DNA of 64,000 bases, taken from the NCBI RefSeq assembly GCF_031656215.1, contig NZ_CP134228.1, positions 2,809,001 to 2,873,000 of the forward strand, read 5' to 3'. This stretch comes from Mesorhizobium koreense. GTDB taxonomy: Bacteria; Pseudomonadota; Alphaproteobacteria; Rhizobiales; Rhizobiaceae. Under the pieces are notes generated by a model. The model did no database searches. It was not told the origin of the DNA and was given only the letters and a program-made list of their open reading frames with translations. The first letter of the stretch is position 1, and every line of letters starts with the position of its first letter. Positions 9,004 to 20,110 of the stretch are shown here, in pieces. The position numbers and the translations under genes are program-made.

Positions 9004-9468
9004 AAACGAGAGCGGCGGGAGGGATATCCTTCCCGTCGCTCGAAGGGTTCGTCAGGGCAAAAAAAAGCAAGGCGCGAAGCCTTGCGAGATAAACGCGTCC
9101 GATCCTATTTCCGGTTTCCCGGCGGCTGCGTATCACCGCGCCAGGATCGCATCCTCCCAAGACTTTGACCGCGTAGGGGAGTGGATTTATTCTCCATTCC
9201 CTCGTTTATCAAAAAACCTTAGACCAATCCCGAACGGATTGTCACGGAAAATTTTGCGCTGAAAGGCCCTTTGATGTGCTGCGCTGCACAATCCGTCGGC
9301 GCACACCGCCCGTCGCATGGTCGGGTACGGGGCACGAAAGGGCCGCACCGTGCTCGGGTTCCCAAGCCGCCTTGAAATGGCTATGAAGCGCGTGAAATTC
9401 CCGCACGAACGCCGCCGATTCCGCCGGCCCGCATTATCAGTTTATTACAAGGACCTCGGGGCCCATCC
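9004..9468. other. Gene-free stretch between dioxygenase gene and proS
   Basis: A stretch of 465 bp with no convincing coding frame. It contains the hairpin listed at 9067-9085 and, in the right half, presumably the proS promoter and leader. An AT-richer block at about 9185-9255 is the most promoter-like part, but no motif was assigned. A small frame from 9317 reads through the proS start in another phase and is not credible. Confidence 0.6.
9067..9085. terminator. Hairpin next to an A8 tract, possible terminator
   Basis: Perfect 7-bp stem, gcaaggc/gccttgc, with a gcgaa loop, 64 bp after the dioxygenase stop codon. A run of eight A residues lies on its left side. It therefore has the textbook stem plus U-run form only for minus-strand transcripts, and for the upstream plus-strand gene it would act without a U-tract. 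Confidence 0.45.
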
Positions 9469-10797
9469 ATGCGATTGTCGCACTATTTCCTGCCCATTCT
9501 CAAAGAGAACCCGCGCGAGGCGGAGATCGTCTCGCATCGCCTTATGCTCCGTGCCGGCATGATCCGCCAGCAGGCGGCGGGCAGCTTTTCCTGGCTGCCG
9601 CTCGGCAAGCGCGTTCTCGACAACGTCGTCCAGATCATCCGCGAGGAGCAGAACCGCGCCGGCGCGCTCGAGATCATCATGCCGACCATCCAGTCGGCCG
9701 ATCTGTGGCGCGAGAGCGGCCGCTACGACGACTACGGCAAGGAGATGCTGCGCATCAAGGACCGGCACGAGCGCGACATGCTCTACGGGCCGACGAACGA
9801 GGAGATGGTGACGGAGATCTTCCGCGCCTATGTGAGGTCTTACAAGGACCTGCCGCTCAACCTCTATCACATCCAGTGGAAATTCCGCGACGAGGTGAGG
9901 CCGCGCTTCGGCGTCATGCGCAGCCGCGAGTTTCTTATGAAGGACGCCTATTCCTTCGATCTCGATTATGAAAGCGCCCGCGCCGCTTATAACCGCATGT
10001 TCGTGTCCTATCTCAGGACTTTCACCCGCATGGGCCTCCAGGCGATCCCCATGCGCGCCGACACCGGCCCGATCGGCGGCGATCTTTCCCACGAATTCAT
10101 CATCCTGGCCGATACGGGCGAGAGCGCGGTGTTCTGCGACCGCGAGTTCCTGGCCCTGCCGGTACCGGGGGCGGACACGAATTTCTCCGACGACGCGGAG
10201 ATCGCCGGCATTGTCGAGGAATGGACTCGGCCCTACGCGGCGACCGACGACATGCATGAGGAGGCGGCCTGGGCAAAGGTGCCGGAGCCGGAGCGGCTCT
10301 CCGCGCGCGGTATCGAGGTCGGCCATATATTCCATTTCGGCGAAAAATATTCCAAGCCGATGGGGGCCAGCGTCACCGGCCCGGACGGCAAGGAGCACTT
10401 CGTCTCCGGCGGTTCCTACGGCATCGGTCCGAGCCGGCTCGTCGCGGCTATCATTGAAGCGAGTCATGACGAGAACGGTATCATCTGGCCGGAAGCCGTG
10501 GCGCCGTTCCACGTGATGCTCATCAATATGAAGCCGGGCGACAGCGCCTGTGACGCGCTCTGCGAAAAGTTGCAGGCGGCCTACGAGAAAGCCGGGCGGG
10601 AGGTGCTCTACGACGACACCGACCAGCGCGCCGGCGCGAAGTTCGCCACCGCAGACCTGATCGGCATTCCCTGGCAGGTGATCGTCGGCCCGCGCGGCGC
10701 GGCCGAGGGCACTGTCGAAGTGAAGAAGCGCGCCACCGGCGAGCGCGACGTCAAGAAGGTAGACGAACTTCTGGCCATGCTGGAGAAGGGCGCGTGA
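9469..10797 (+). CDS. proS: Prolyl-tRNA synthetase, short type lacking the editing insertion
   Basis: Charges tRNA-Pro. At 442 residues it is the alphaproteobacterial form without the INS editing domain found in the ~570-residue E. coli enzyme. Class II motifs are visible: motif 2 region [32 protein letters not shown] (about 130-165) and motif 3 region [15 protein letters not shown] (about 315-330). A C-terminal anticodon-binding domain follows. Its last base pairs overlap the GTG start of the lolC/E gene (GTGA), linking translation initiation of the lipoprotein-export genes to proS. Confidence 0.97.
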   Translation: MRLSHYFLPILKENPREAEIVSHRLMLRAGMIRQQAAGSFSWLPLGKRVLDNVVQIIREEQNRAGALEIIMPTIQSADLWRESGRYDDYGKEMLRIKDRHERDMLYGPTNEEMVTEIFRAYVRSYKDLPLNLYHIQWKFRDEVRPRFGVMRSREFLMKDAYSFDLDYESARAAYNRMFVSYLRTFTRMGLQAIPMRADTGPIGGDLSHEFIILADTGESAVFCDREFLALPVPGADTNFSDDAEIAGIVEEWTRPYAATDDMHEEAAWAKVPEPERLSARGIEVGHIFHFGEKYSKPMGASVTGPDGKEHFVSGGSYGIGPSRLVAAIIEASHDENGIIWPEAVAPFHVMLINMKPGDSACDALCEKLQAAYEKAGREVLYDDTDQRAGAKFATADLIGIPWQVIVGPRGAAEGTVEVKKRATGERDVKKVDELLAMLEKGA

Positions 10798-12115
10798 CGC
10801 AGGCAGCGGCCGGCGCGGTAGCGAACGGGCGGCAGGCAAAGCAGAACGGCGTGCCGACCGCCGGCGCCGGACCGTTCTCGCTCTTCGAGCGCATGGTCGC
10901 CTGGCGCTACCTTCGCGCCCGCCGCAAGGAGACGGTGATCTCCGTGATCGCCTCTATCTCCTTCCTTGGCATCATGCTCGGCGTCGCCACGCTCATCATC
11001 GTGATGGCCGTGATGAACGGTTTCCGCGAGGAACTCCTGACGCGCATCCTCGGCGTCAACGGCCACCTGATCCTGCAGCCGATCGACCGGCCGCTGGACG
11101 ACTACGACGCCGTCGCCAAGCGGATCGACGGGGTTGCCGGCGTCAAGATGGCGATCCCGCTGGTGGAGGGGCAGGTGCTCGCCTCCGGCAAGGTGGGCGC
11201 GGGAACCGGCGCGCTGGTGCGCGGCATTCGCGAGGCGGACCTGAAGAAGATCGATCTCGTCGCCAAACAACTGCACGCCGGCACGCTCGACGGATTTGAC
11301 GAAAGCGGCGGCGTGGCGATCGGCGTCCGGATGGCGGAGAATCTCGGGTTGGAACTCGGCGATACGATCACGTTGATCTCGCCGGACGGGGACGTGACGC
11401 CCTTCGGCACAACGCCACGGGTCAAGGCCTATACGATCACGGCGATCTTCGACATCGGCATGTCGGAATACGATTCCACGATCATCTTCATGCCGTTCAC
11501 GGAGGCGCAGGCCTATTTCAACTTCGGCGACAAGGCGCAGACCATCGAGATCTATCTCGACAATCCCGATAATGTCGACGAGATGCGGCCGAAGATTGAG
11601 CAGGCGGCGAAGCGCGAACTCTATCTGGTCGACTGGCGCACGCGTAACCAGACCTTCTTCTCAGCGCTCGAGGTCGAGCGCAACGTCATGTTCATGATCC
11701 TGACCCTGATCGTGCTGGTGGCGGCTCTCAACATCATCTCCGGCCTGATCATGCTGGTGAAGGACAAGGGCAGCGATATCGCCATTTTACGCACCATGGG
11801 CGCGACCAGCGGGGCGATCATGCGCATCTTCCTCATGGCGGGCTCGGCGATCGGGGCTGCCGGCACTCTTGCCGGCGTGGTGCTGGGCGTCGTGGTCTGC
11901 CTCAATGTGGAGCGCATCCGCGAATTCTTTTCCTGGCTATTGGGCACGACGCTGTTCAATCCTGAGCTCTATTTCCTAAGCCAGTTGCCGGCGCGCATGG
12001 ATGCAAGCGAGACCATCTCCGTGGTCATCATGGCGCTGGTGCTCTCCTTCCTAGCGACGCTGTTCCCGGCGTGGCGGGCTGCCCGGCTCGATCCGGTCGA
12101 AGCGCTGAGGTACGA

Positions 12116-12119
<4 letters not shown>
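10794..12119 (+). CDS. lolC: Lipoprotein-releasing ABC transporter permease LolC/LolE
   Basis: Inner-membrane permease that extracts outer-membrane lipoproteins for hand-over to LolA. The 441 residues include one N-terminal transmembrane helix ([20 protein letters not shown]), a large periplasmic domain, and three C-terminal helices near 310-340, 350-380 and 405-430. The cytoplasmic coupling region reads [15 protein letters not shown], characteristic of LolC/E. Initiation is at GTG 10794 inside the proS stop (GTGA). A single LolC/E-type permease next to LolD suggests it works as a homodimer, as in other alphaproteobacteria. The choice between the C and E names is arbitrary. Confidence 0.94.
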
Positions 12120-12805
<686 letters not shown>

Positions 12806-12982
12806 GCGCGGCGTCTATCCGCCTTTCCCGTTCCGCAATCGACCGATATCCGCTGGCCGATAAGCGGCTTGCCGGATGATCGCCTCGCGCGGCTGGCAGT
12901 CATGGCCGGAGGTGACTATAAGTCGAGTCCTCCTCCGCGCATCAGCGCGCTTCCTTTTCCAACCTGAACGGGAACAATCAGG

Positions 12983-13966
12983 ATGCAACAACGCAAACTC
13001 GGGGCCGATGGGCCCCTCGTCGGCGCGATCGCCCTTGGCTGCATGAGCTTCGGCGGCGCCTACGGCGAGACGGACGAGGCCGAAAGCCATCGGACTCTTG
13101 CCAGGGCGCTCGAACTCGGCGTCACCTATCTCGACACGGCGAATATATATGGCATCGGGCGTGCCGAAGAGGTCATCGGCAGCTTCCTGAAAGGGAAGAA
13201 GGGAGATTTCAAGATCGCCACCAAGGCCGGCATCAAGGTCGGCCCGCCGCGCGGCTTCGACAATGCGCCGGAATACCTGCGCGAATGCCTCGAAGGTTCG
13301 CTACGGCGTCTCGGGCTCGATCATGTCGATCTGTTCTATGTTCACCGCCGCGACCAGAGCATCCCCATCGAGGACGTCGTCGAGACCCTTGTCCGCTTCA
13401 AGGAGGAGGGGAAGATCGGCGGCATCGGCTTCTCGGAGATATCGCCGGGCTCGCTCGAACGGGCCGCCGCGATGCATCCTGTTATGGCGGTGCAGAACGA
13501 ATATTCCCTGTGGACCCGACTACCGGAGCTTGGCCTCGTCCAGGCGTGCGCGAGGCACGGCACGGCGCTCGTCGCCTTCTCGCCGCTCGGACGCGGCATG
13601 TTCGCCGATGTCATGCCCGATCCGACGCGCTTCCACGAGAAGGATTTCCGGCGCCGTAACCCGCGTTTCATGGAGCCTAATTTCGGCTTCAACAAGGAGA
13701 AGGTCGCCCGTTTCAACGCCTATGCGCGCGACAAGGGGCATTCGCCTTCATCGCTGGCGCTCGCCTGGGTGCTGGCCCACGCACCGCATATCATCCCGAT
13801 CCCCGGCACGCGCTCTCCGGAGCATCTGGAACAGGATGCCGCCGGTGCCGACATTGTGCTGACGCCGAAGGATATGGGCGAGATCGAGGCGATCCTGCCG
13901 GTCGGTTTCGCCCATGGCGCACGCTACAGCGACCAGCAGAATATTGGCCCCGAACGTTACGGCTGA
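12983..13966 (+). CDS. Aldo/keto reductase
   Basis: NADPH-dependent oxidoreductase with a TIM-barrel fold, 327 residues. The catalytic tetrad is visible: Asp and Tyr in TYLDTANIYG, Lys in KIATKAGI and His in LFYVHRRD. The C-terminal cofactor segment reads IIPIPGTRSPEHLEQDAAGAD. It belongs to the AKR13-like group often annotated as YhdN/IolS-type general reductases. It is preceded by 177 bp of non-coding DNA and looks like a single-gene unit. The physiological substrate is not deducible. Confidence 0.9.
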   Translation: MQQRKLGADGPLVGAIALGCMSFGGAYGETDEAESHRTLARALELGVTYLDTANIYGIGRAEEVIGSFLKGKKGDFKIATKAGIKVGPPRGFDNAPEYLRECLEGSLRRLGLDHVDLFYVHRRDQSIPIEDVVETLVRFKEEGKIGGIGFSEISPGSLERAAAMHPVMAVQNEYSLWTRLPELGLVQACARHGTALVAFSPLGRGMFADVMPDPTRFHEKDFRRRNPRFMEPNFGFNKEKVARFNAYARDKGHSPSSLALAWVLAHAPHIIPIPGTRSPEHLEQDAAGADIVLTPKDMGEIEAILPVGFAHGARYSDQQNIGPERYG

Positions 13967-14099
13967 CGTGGAGGGGCATGGCTGGCGAAAAAGTGCGTGT
14001 CGTCGGCCGCCAACTGCTTTCCGCCTTTCGCCTGTTCCCTAAACCGGGAGGAAAGGGTACGGATTCGACCGTGTAGGCCGCAGGACGCAGAGGATCAGC

Positions 14100-15728
14100 G
14101 TGACCCAGGAGGTAACCAACCAGACGCCGCCGCTTGCCGGCTCGAACGCCTGGCGCGGCGATCCGCTGCTTATCCAGCTTGCCGAGGAATTTTCCGAGCC
14201 GGTACGGCACGATCTGGACACGCTCGGCCGCTTCGTCATGACCCACGAGGCACAGGAGCTTGCGCGGCTTGCCAATAGCGAGACGCCGAAGCTCAAGACG
14301 CATGACCGTCAGGGCCGTCGTCTCGACATTGTCGAATACCACCCTGCCTATCATGCGCTGATGCGCCGCTCGATGGCGGCCGGGCTGCATTGCTCGATCT
14401 GGGAGAACGGCGAGGCGGAGACCGGCCGGCGCCACCAGATTCGTGCCGCCCGCTATTATCTCACCTCCGAACTGGAGACGGGGCATCTCTGCCCGATCAC
14501 CATGACCAGCGCCTCGCTCGCGGCGCTGATGGCGAATTCGAAGCTGTTCCGCGAATGGGCGCCGCGGGTCGCGTCGCGCAAATACGATCCGAGCCAGAGG
14601 CCGCCGGTGGAGAAATCCGGCCTAACGCTCGGCATGGGCATGACGGAGAAGCAGGGTGGCACCGATGTTCGCGCCAATACGACGCGCGCCGACCGGGCGA
14701 GCGACGGCTTCTACCGCATCAACGGCCACAAATGGTTCATGTCGGCGCCGATGAGCGACGCCTTCCTGGTGCTGGCGCAGGCGGGCGAGGGGCTCTCCTG
14801 CTTTCTCGTCCCGCGCATCCTTGGCGACGGCACGGTCAACGGCTTCCGCTTCCAGCGACTGAAAGACAAGCTTGGCAACCGCTCCAACGCTTCCTCCGAG
14901 GTCGAGTTCGTCGGTACAGTCGCCGAGATGGTCGGCGAGGCGGGGGAGGGCATCCGCACCATCATGGACATGGTGACGCTGACCCGGCTCGATTGCGCGC
15001 TCGGCTCCTCGGCGATCATGCGCGCCGGGCTGACCGAGGCCGTCCATCATGCGCGTTTCCGCAAAGTCTTCGGCAACACGCTGATCGACCAACCTCTCAT
15101 GCAGCGCGTGCTGGCCGACATGGCGCTCGATGTCGCCGCCGCGACCGCCCTGTCGTTCCGGCTGGCTCGCGCCTTCGACGAGGCGGCGGAGAACCGTGCC
15201 GAAGCGGCGTTCGCCCGCGCCATGACACCGGTGGTCAAATATTGGGTATGCAAGACGGCGCCGGCCCTGCTTTACGAGGCGATGGAGTGCCTCGGCGGCA
15301 ATGGCTACATCGAGGAGGCGCCGCTTGCGCGCTACTATCGCGAGGCTCCCGTCAACGCAATCTGGGAAGGCTCCGGTAACGTCATGGCGCTCGATGTGCT
15401 GCGCGTGCTGAAGCGCGGGCCGGGTCTTTTCGACGAGGTCATGGAGACCATCGGGCGCGACCTCGGCATGGCGGGCGAGGGGACCGTCGGCGTGCTGCGC
15501 GCGGCTATGCAGGTGGCGCAGTCGGACGAAGGCTCGGCGCGCATGTTCTGCGAGCAACTTGCGCTCTCCGCCGCCGCCGCCGAATTGAAGCGTCTTGGCG
15601 CCGGCCGCATCGCTGACGCCTTCGTCGAGACGCGGCTCGGCGGTCAGTGGCGCACGACCTACGGTATGCTCGACGGCCGCCACGACGCGCGCATGATCCT
15701 CGATACGCTCTATCCCGAAGTGGGATAG
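14100..15728 (+). CDS. AidB-like acyl-CoA dehydrogenase family protein
   Basis: A 542-residue member of the acyl-CoA dehydrogenase superfamily, of the length and layout of E. coli AidB, a DNA-associated flavoprotein of the alkylation (Ada) response. Features are an N-terminal region beginning NQTPPLAGSNAWRGDPLL, the FAD-binding stretch GMGMTEKQGGTDVRANTT, and the C-terminal PVNAIWEGSGNVMALDVLR. It starts with GTG 14100 after a GAGGA sequence. No ada or alkB gene is in the window, so the DNA-repair role is only by family. A general acyl-CoA dehydrogenase function remains possible. Confidence 0.87.
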   Translation: MTQEVTNQTPPLAGSNAWRGDPLLIQLAEEFSEPVRHDLDTLGRFVMTHEAQELARLANSETPKLKTHDRQGRRLDIVEYHPAYHALMRRSMAAGLHCSIWENGEAETGRRHQIRAARYYLTSELETGHLCPITMTSASLAALMANSKLFREWAPRVASRKYDPSQRPPVEKSGLTLGMGMTEKQGGTDVRANTTRADRASDGFYRINGHKWFMSAPMSDAFLVLAQAGEGLSCFLVPRILGDGTVNGFRFQRLKDKLGNRSNASSEVEFVGTVAEMVGEAGEGIRTIMDMVTLTRLDCALGSSAIMRAGLTEAVHHARFRKVFGNTLIDQPLMQRVLADMALDVAAATALSFRLARAFDEAAENRAEAAFARAMTPVVKYWVCKTAPALLYEAMECLGGNGYIEEAPLARYYREAPVNAIWEGSGNVMALDVLRVLKRGPGLFDEVMETIGRDLGMAGEGTVGVLRAAMQVAQSDEGSARMFCEQLALSAAAAELKRLGAGRIADAFVETRLGGQWRTTYGMLDGRHDARMILDTLYPEVG

Positions 15729-15906
15729 CTCGGCGGCCAAACCGCGCTGTCCGGAAACCGAGGTGACGGTCCGAATCGACGGTGCTCGTAGTCGCGAGCC
15801 CGGTCGCCAACTTCTCCCCGCTGAAACTTTCCGTTAACCTTAACGAATGGTTTCCATTGCCCTTGTCGGCTCCACGCTCCAGTTTCCCTGAACGAGCGGG
15901 ATAGCA

Positions 15907-16449
15907 ATGAACCGGATTCTCACCCTCTTTGTCTGTCTGCACTGGGCGGCCGTCTTCGTCGCCCTGACGCTGCTTGCCGGCCTGCATGGCGGCGAGAATT
16001 TTGCCGCGGTCCTGGCCGCGATCGGCATCCAGTTCCCCGTCGATGCCATGCCGGTGCCACCTGGGCTTTGCGCGCTGCTCGCCGTGGGGTTCGGCATCGT
16101 GGCAAGCCTCTTTCTATGGACCCTTATCACCGGGTTCCTCGACCGCCGGGTGGAGGGGAACGAGGCCGACGAGGTCGCGAGCCTTGCGTTCGGAGGTGCC
16201 GTCGCTGTCTTCACGCTCGTGTTCCTCGGATGCGCGGCAGGCGCGGAGGCCATCGGGCTTTACCGGTCGATGGCGCTCGAGATCGGCGCGCTCCTGGCAT
16301 CCTATCTTGCCATATGCGCGGAACGGCGCATGGCTATCGCCGCGGCGGCCGGCGCGAGCAATCCGGCGGGTGCGGCCGCGCGTAGCATGGCCCTTCATGC
16401 GGCGCATGAAAGCCTGCTCGCCCGGCTCGGCAACGGGGGACGACGCTGA
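15907..16449 (+). CDS. Hypothetical integral membrane protein
   Basis: A 180-residue protein with four hydrophobic helices: near 5-25 (LTLFVCLHWAAVFVALTLLA), 52-75 (GLCALLAVGFGIVASLFLW), 92-112 and 120-138. The C-terminal ~40 residues are cytoplasmic-looking and Ala/Arg-rich. The region after helix 2 holds an acidic loop (DRRVEGNEADEVAS). Its stop overlaps the start of the next membrane-protein gene by 1 bp (TGATG), so the pair is translationally coupled. I do not recognise the family. Confidence 0.7.
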   Translation: MNRILTLFVCLHWAAVFVALTLLAGLHGGENFAAVLAAIGIQFPVDAMPVPPGLCALLAVGFGIVASLFLWTLITGFLDRRVEGNEADEVASLAFGGAVAVFTLVFLGCAAGAEAIGLYRSMALEIGALLASYLAICAERRMAIAAAAGASNPAGAAARSMALHAAHESLLARLGNGGRR

Positions 16450-16844
16450 TGCGCTATCTGCTCATCGCCTGGGCGGCGCCGCTCGGCCTCTTCTGGGGAT
16501 GGTACTTCCTTTCCCTGAACGACATGAATTTCGGCTACATCATGCTGACGCGGCAGATGCACGATTTCGTGTTCCAGATTTACGGCCAGATACTCGGGAT
16601 CGACCCGGCAACCATCCCGCCGCTCGTCGCCAAGGCCTGTGTCTTTGACACGTTCTTCATCGCCGCGCTCTATGCCTTCCGGCGGCGGCGCCAGATCCGC
16701 TCATGGTGGCGGGCACGGCGTGCCCGCTCGATCGCGAACGCCATGGTTGAACAGATGGAATGGCCTGGACGCGAAGGGGGGCCGTATGCGCGGGTCGCGC
16801 TGCCGCCCTATGCCGGAGGCTCCACCCGACGCCCAAGCGCCTGA
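16449..16844 (+). CDS. Small membrane protein, DUF6105-like
   Basis: A 131-residue protein with two hydrophobic segments ([21 protein letters not shown] and [19 protein letters not shown]), the conserved-looking [26 protein letters not shown] between them, and a basic C-terminus ([17 protein letters not shown]). I recall this layout for a small Rhizobiales family of unknown function (DUF6105); that name is from memory and should be treated as tentative. It is coupled to the upstream membrane protein. Its last 37 bp overlap the 3' end of ruvX on the opposite strand. Confidence 0.7.
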   Translation: MRYLLIAWAAPLGLFWGWYFLSLNDMNFGYIMLTRQMHDFVFQIYGQILGIDPATIPPLVAKACVFDTFFIAALYAFRRRRQIRSWWRARRARSIANAMVEQMEWPGREGGPYARVALPPYAGGSTRRPSA

Positions 16845-17296
16845 AGGCGGTCGAGCACGCCTTGCAGGATGAAGGAAGCGGCGGCGGAATCGATCCGTCC
16901 TTCCCTCTTCTTCCGCGAAACGTCCATTTCGATCAGCGCCCTGTCCGCCGCGACGGTCGAAAGCCGCTCGTCCCAGAAGGCGAAGGGCAGGTCGGTCAGC
17001 CTTTCCATGTTGCGGACGAAGGCGCGGCTCGCCTGTGCGCGCGGGCCTTCCGAGCCGTCCATGTTGACGGGCAGGCCGACGACGATCCCGCCCGCATTCT
17101 CCGCATGTACGGCCGCCAGCAACTTCTCCGCGTCGAGGGAGAATTTTTTCCTGACGATCACGGGCCGCGGATGCGCGAAGGCGAGCGAGCGGTCCGATAC
17201 CGCAAGCCCGATCGTCTTCGTACCGAGATCGATGCCGGCCAGCACCTTTCCCGGCGGCAGTCCCCGCAGCAATTCGTCAACCGACTGGACCGACAC
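16808..17296 (-). CDS. ruvX: Putative pre-16S rRNA nuclease / Holliday junction resolvase-like YqgF
   Basis: A 162-residue RNase H-fold protein involved in 16S rRNA 5' end processing. It shows the N-terminal acidic motif [15 protein letters not shown] and [20 protein letters not shown]. These are followed by [17 protein letters not shown] and [16 protein letters not shown], whose Glu and Asp complete the metal site. The length fits the family. It converges with the upstream membrane pair with an overlap of 37 bp and is divergent from the UPF0173 hydrolase gene. Confidence 0.93.
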   Translation of the reverse strand: MSVQSVDELLRGLPPGKVLAGIDLGTKTIGLAVSDRSLAFAHPRPVIVRKKFSLDAEKLLAAVHAENAGGIVVGLPVNMDGSEGPRAQASRAFVRNMERLTDLPFAFWDERLSTVAADRALIEMDVSRKKREGRIDSAAASFILQGVLDRLQALGRRVEPPA

Positions 17297-17376
17297 TTTT
17301 CTTTGGCTTTCCTTTGACCTTGCTGCCGGCCGTTCTATTCTCCGTGCAACCGAAAATCGAGCGGGAGAAATTTTTC

Positions 17377-18084
17377 ATGAAGATCACCTGGTACGGCCAT
17401 TCCGCGTTCCGCGTCGAAGCGGGCGCCGCTAAAATCCTGATCGACCCGTTCCTCACGGGCAATCCCTCATGGGACAAGGGCTGGGAGGGGCCGGCCGAGG
17501 GCGTTACCCATGTCCTCCTCACCCATGGCCATAACGACCATGTCGGCGACACGCTCGCCATCCTGAAGAAGACGGGCGCCATGCTGGTCGCCAATTTCGA
17601 GATCTGCATGTACCTCGTCGGGCAGGGCGCGGATCAGGGCAAGATCAACCCGGGCAACCATGGCGGCACCGTCGATTGCGGCGGCTTCACCACGACCTTC
17701 GTTGCCGCCTGGCATTCGTCTTCTTTCGGCGGCGAGGGCGGCACGAACACGTATCTCGGCAATCCGGGCGGGCTCGTCCTGCATTTCCCGGGAGACAAGA
17801 CACTCTACCACATGGGCGACACCGACATCTTCTCCGACATGGCGCTCATCAACGAGTTGCACGAGCCGAAGATCGGCCTCGTGCCGATCGGCGACCGATT
17901 CACGATGGGCGGTGCGGTTGCGGCGCTTGCCTGCCGGCGCTTCTTCAAGTTCGAGACAGTGCTGCCGTGCCATTACGGCTCCTTCCCGATCATCGACCAG
18001 ACGGCCGAGAAGTTTGTGGCCGGCATGGACGGCTCGGGTGTCGAGGTCCTGACGCCTGAACCCGGCGGCATGGTCTCGCTGTAG
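17377..18084 (+). CDS. Metal-dependent hydrolase of the UPF0173 family
   Basis: A 235-residue metallo-beta-lactamase-fold hydrolase. It begins [14 protein letters not shown], carries the metal motif [10 protein letters not shown] at about residues 48-57, and has later ligands in AAWHSS, MGDTDIF and CHYGSFP. The start ATG 17377 follows a GGGAGAA site; an upstream in-frame codon at 17314 would overlap the divergent promoter region. These enzymes are annotated as UPF0173 and their substrate is unknown. It precedes gatC by 102 bp on the same strand. Confidence 0.92.
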   Translation: MKITWYGHSAFRVEAGAAKILIDPFLTGNPSWDKGWEGPAEGVTHVLLTHGHNDHVGDTLAILKKTGAMLVANFEICMYLVGQGADQGKINPGNHGGTVDCGGFTTTFVAAWHSSSFGGEGGTNTYLGNPGGLVLHFPGDKTLYHMGDTDIFSDMALINELHEPKIGLVPIGDRFTMGGAVAALACRRFFKFETVLPCHYGSFPIIDQTAEKFVAGMDGSGVEVLTPEPGGMVSL

Positions 18085-18186
18085 CGCAAATCTCCACGGG
18101 TACCCGGCGGCGATGCCGCGGCGGGCGATATTGCGCCAGGACGCCGCCGTCGCTATGACGCGCCTTGATTTCCGCCGGAGAAGAAG

Positions 18187-18474
18187 ATGTCGGTCACCAT
18201 CGATACCGTGAAGCGCGTGGCGAAACTTGCCCGCATCGCCGTCGACGACGAGGACGCCGAGCGCATGACGGGCGAGCTCAACGCCATCCTCGGCTTCGTC
18301 GAGCAATTGAACGAGGTCGACGTCTCCGGAGTGGAGCCGATGACTTCCGTCATCCCCATGGAGTTGAAGGAGCGGCAGGATATCGTGACGGACGGCAACA
18401 AGGCCGGCGACATCGTCGCCAACGCGCCGGCGACGGAGGAGAATTTCTTCCTTGTGCCGAAGGTCGTTGAATAG
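18187..18474 (+). CDS. gatC: Asp-tRNA(Asn)/Glu-tRNA(Gln) amidotransferase subunit C
   Basis: Small stabilising subunit of the GatCAB transamidosome, 95 residues. The N-terminal helices [19 protein letters not shown] and [22 protein letters not shown] are the family signature. The C-terminus ends [10 protein letters not shown], the usual (V/F)PKV(V/L)E form. It lies 50 bp upstream of gatA and is certainly co-transcribed. A GGAGAAG site precedes the ATG. Confidence 0.96.
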   Translation: MSVTIDTVKRVAKLARIAVDDEDAERMTGELNAILGFVEQLNEVDVSGVEPMTSVIPMELKERQDIVTDGNKAGDIVANAPATEENFFLVPKVVE

Positions 18475-18524
18475 ACCTCTCGACCGGCCCCGCCGTTTTC
18501 CCTTCATACGAAGAAGATTGCCTG

Positions 18525-20006
18525 ATGAGCGAACTTGTTAAACTGACGATTGCCGAGGCCCGCGCGAAACTGCGCGCGAAGGAGATCACCTCCGCCGAAC
18601 TGACGGACGCCTATCTTTCCGCGATCGACGTGGCAAACCCCGCGCTCAACGCCTATGTCGCCGTTACGCATGACCGCGCTCGCGAAATGGCGCAGGCTTC
18701 CGATGAACGGATCGCCGCCGGAAAGGTTGGAGCACTGGAAGGTATCCCGCTTGGCATCAAGGACCTCTTTGCCACCGAAGGTTTCCACACGCAGGCGGGC
18801 TCGCACATCCTCGACGGCTTCAAGCCGCGTTACGAATCGACAGTGACGACGAACCTCTGGGCCGATGGTGCGGTCATGCTCGGCAAACTCAACATGGATG
18901 AGTTCGCCATGGGCTCGTCCAACGAGACCTCCTATTACGGCCCGGTCGTCAATCCGTGGCGTGCCAAGGGCGACAACAAGGCGCTCGTTCCTGGCGGCTC
19001 TTCCGGCGGCTCGGCGGCTGCGGTCGCCGCGTGGCTCTGCGCTGGCGCCACCGCCACCGATACGGGCGGCTCCATCCGCCAGCCTGCCGCCTTCACCGGC
19101 ACGGTCGGCATCAAGCCGACCTATGGCCGTTGCTCGCGCTTCGGCATTGTTGCCTTCGCCTCCTCGCTCGACCAGGCCGGCCCGATCGCGCGCGACGTGC
19201 GCGACGCCGCGATCATGCTGAGATCGATGGCCTCCGTCGATGCGAAGGACACCACCTCGGTCGATCGCCCCGTGCCGGATTACGAGGCCGCGCTCGGCGG
19301 TTCGGTCAGGGGCATGAAGATCGGCGTTCCGAAGGAATACCGCATGGACGGCATGCCGGCGGAGATCGAGACGCTCTGGCAGCAGGGCATCGCCTGGCTG
19401 AAGGATGCAGGAGCCGAGATCGTCGATATCTCGCTGCCGCACACGAAATATGCGCTGCCGGCCTATTACATCGTCGCGCCGGCCGAGGCTTCCTCCAACC
19501 TCGCGCGCTATGACGGCGTGCGCTACGGGTTGCGCGTGCCGGGCAAGGACATCGTCGACATGTATGAGCGGACGCGCGCCGCCGGCTTCGGCCGCGAGGT
19601 GAAGCGCCGTGTCATGATCGGCACCTATGTGCTCTCGGCCGGCTATTACGACGCCTATTACGTACAGGCGCAGAAAGTGCGCACGCTCATCAAGAAGGAT
19701 TTCGAGGACGTCTTCGCTTCCGGTGTCGAGGCGATCCTGACGCCGGCGACGCCGTCCGCCGCCTTCGGCATCGCCGACCAGGACATGGCTTCCGATCCGG
19801 TGAAGATGTACCTGAACGACGTCTTCACGGTGACGGTCAACATGGCAGGCCTGCCGGGCATCGCGGTTCCCGCCGGCCTCGACGGGCGCGGCCTGCCGCT
19901 CGGCCTGCAACTGATCGGCCGGCCCTTTGAGGAAGAGACGCTTTTCCGCACGGCCGCGATCATCGAGAAGGCCGCCGGGCGCTTCGAACCGCAGAAGTGG
20001 TGGTGA
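18525..20006 (+). CDS. gatA: Asp-tRNA(Asn)/Glu-tRNA(Gln) amidotransferase subunit A
   Basis: Amidase subunit that releases ammonia from glutamine for conversion of misacylated Glu-tRNA(Gln) or Asp-tRNA(Asn). The amidase-signature triad is complete: Lys79 in PLGIKDLF, the cis-Ser of [12 protein letters not shown] (about 159) and the nucleophile Ser183 in [12 protein letters not shown]. The length of 493 residues is normal. gatB is not in the window, which is common in this order, where gatB lies elsewhere or further downstream. Genomes that need GatCAB typically lack GlnRS. Confidence 0.97.
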   Translation: MSELVKLTIAEARAKLRAKEITSAELTDAYLSAIDVANPALNAYVAVTHDRAREMAQASDERIAAGKVGALEGIPLGIKDLFATEGFHTQAGSHILDGFKPRYESTVTTNLWADGAVMLGKLNMDEFAMGSSNETSYYGPVVNPWRAKGDNKALVPGGSSGGSAAAVAAWLCAGATATDTGGSIRQPAAFTGTVGIKPTYGRCSRFGIVAFASSLDQAGPIARDVRDAAIMLRSMASVDAKDTTSVDRPVPDYEAALGGSVRGMKIGVPKEYRMDGMPAEIETLWQQGIAWLKDAGAEIVDISLPHTKYALPAYYIVAPAEASSNLARYDGVRYGLRVPGKDIVDMYERTRAAGFGREVKRRVMIGTYVLSAGYYDAYYVQAQKVRTLIKKDFEDVFASGVEAILTPATPSAAFGIADQDMASDPVKMYLNDVFTVTVNMAGLPGIAVPAGLDGRGLPLGLQLIGRPFEEETLFRTAAIIEKAAGRFEPQKWW

Positions 20007-20110
20007 GGATCGGCCTTCTTCACGCCCGGCAGCCGCCGCCTCCGAACTTTGCCTTTGGCCGATGATTGCGCATGTTCTAGAGTAGGCGGGAACCGCGGAC
20101 CCGGAAGATC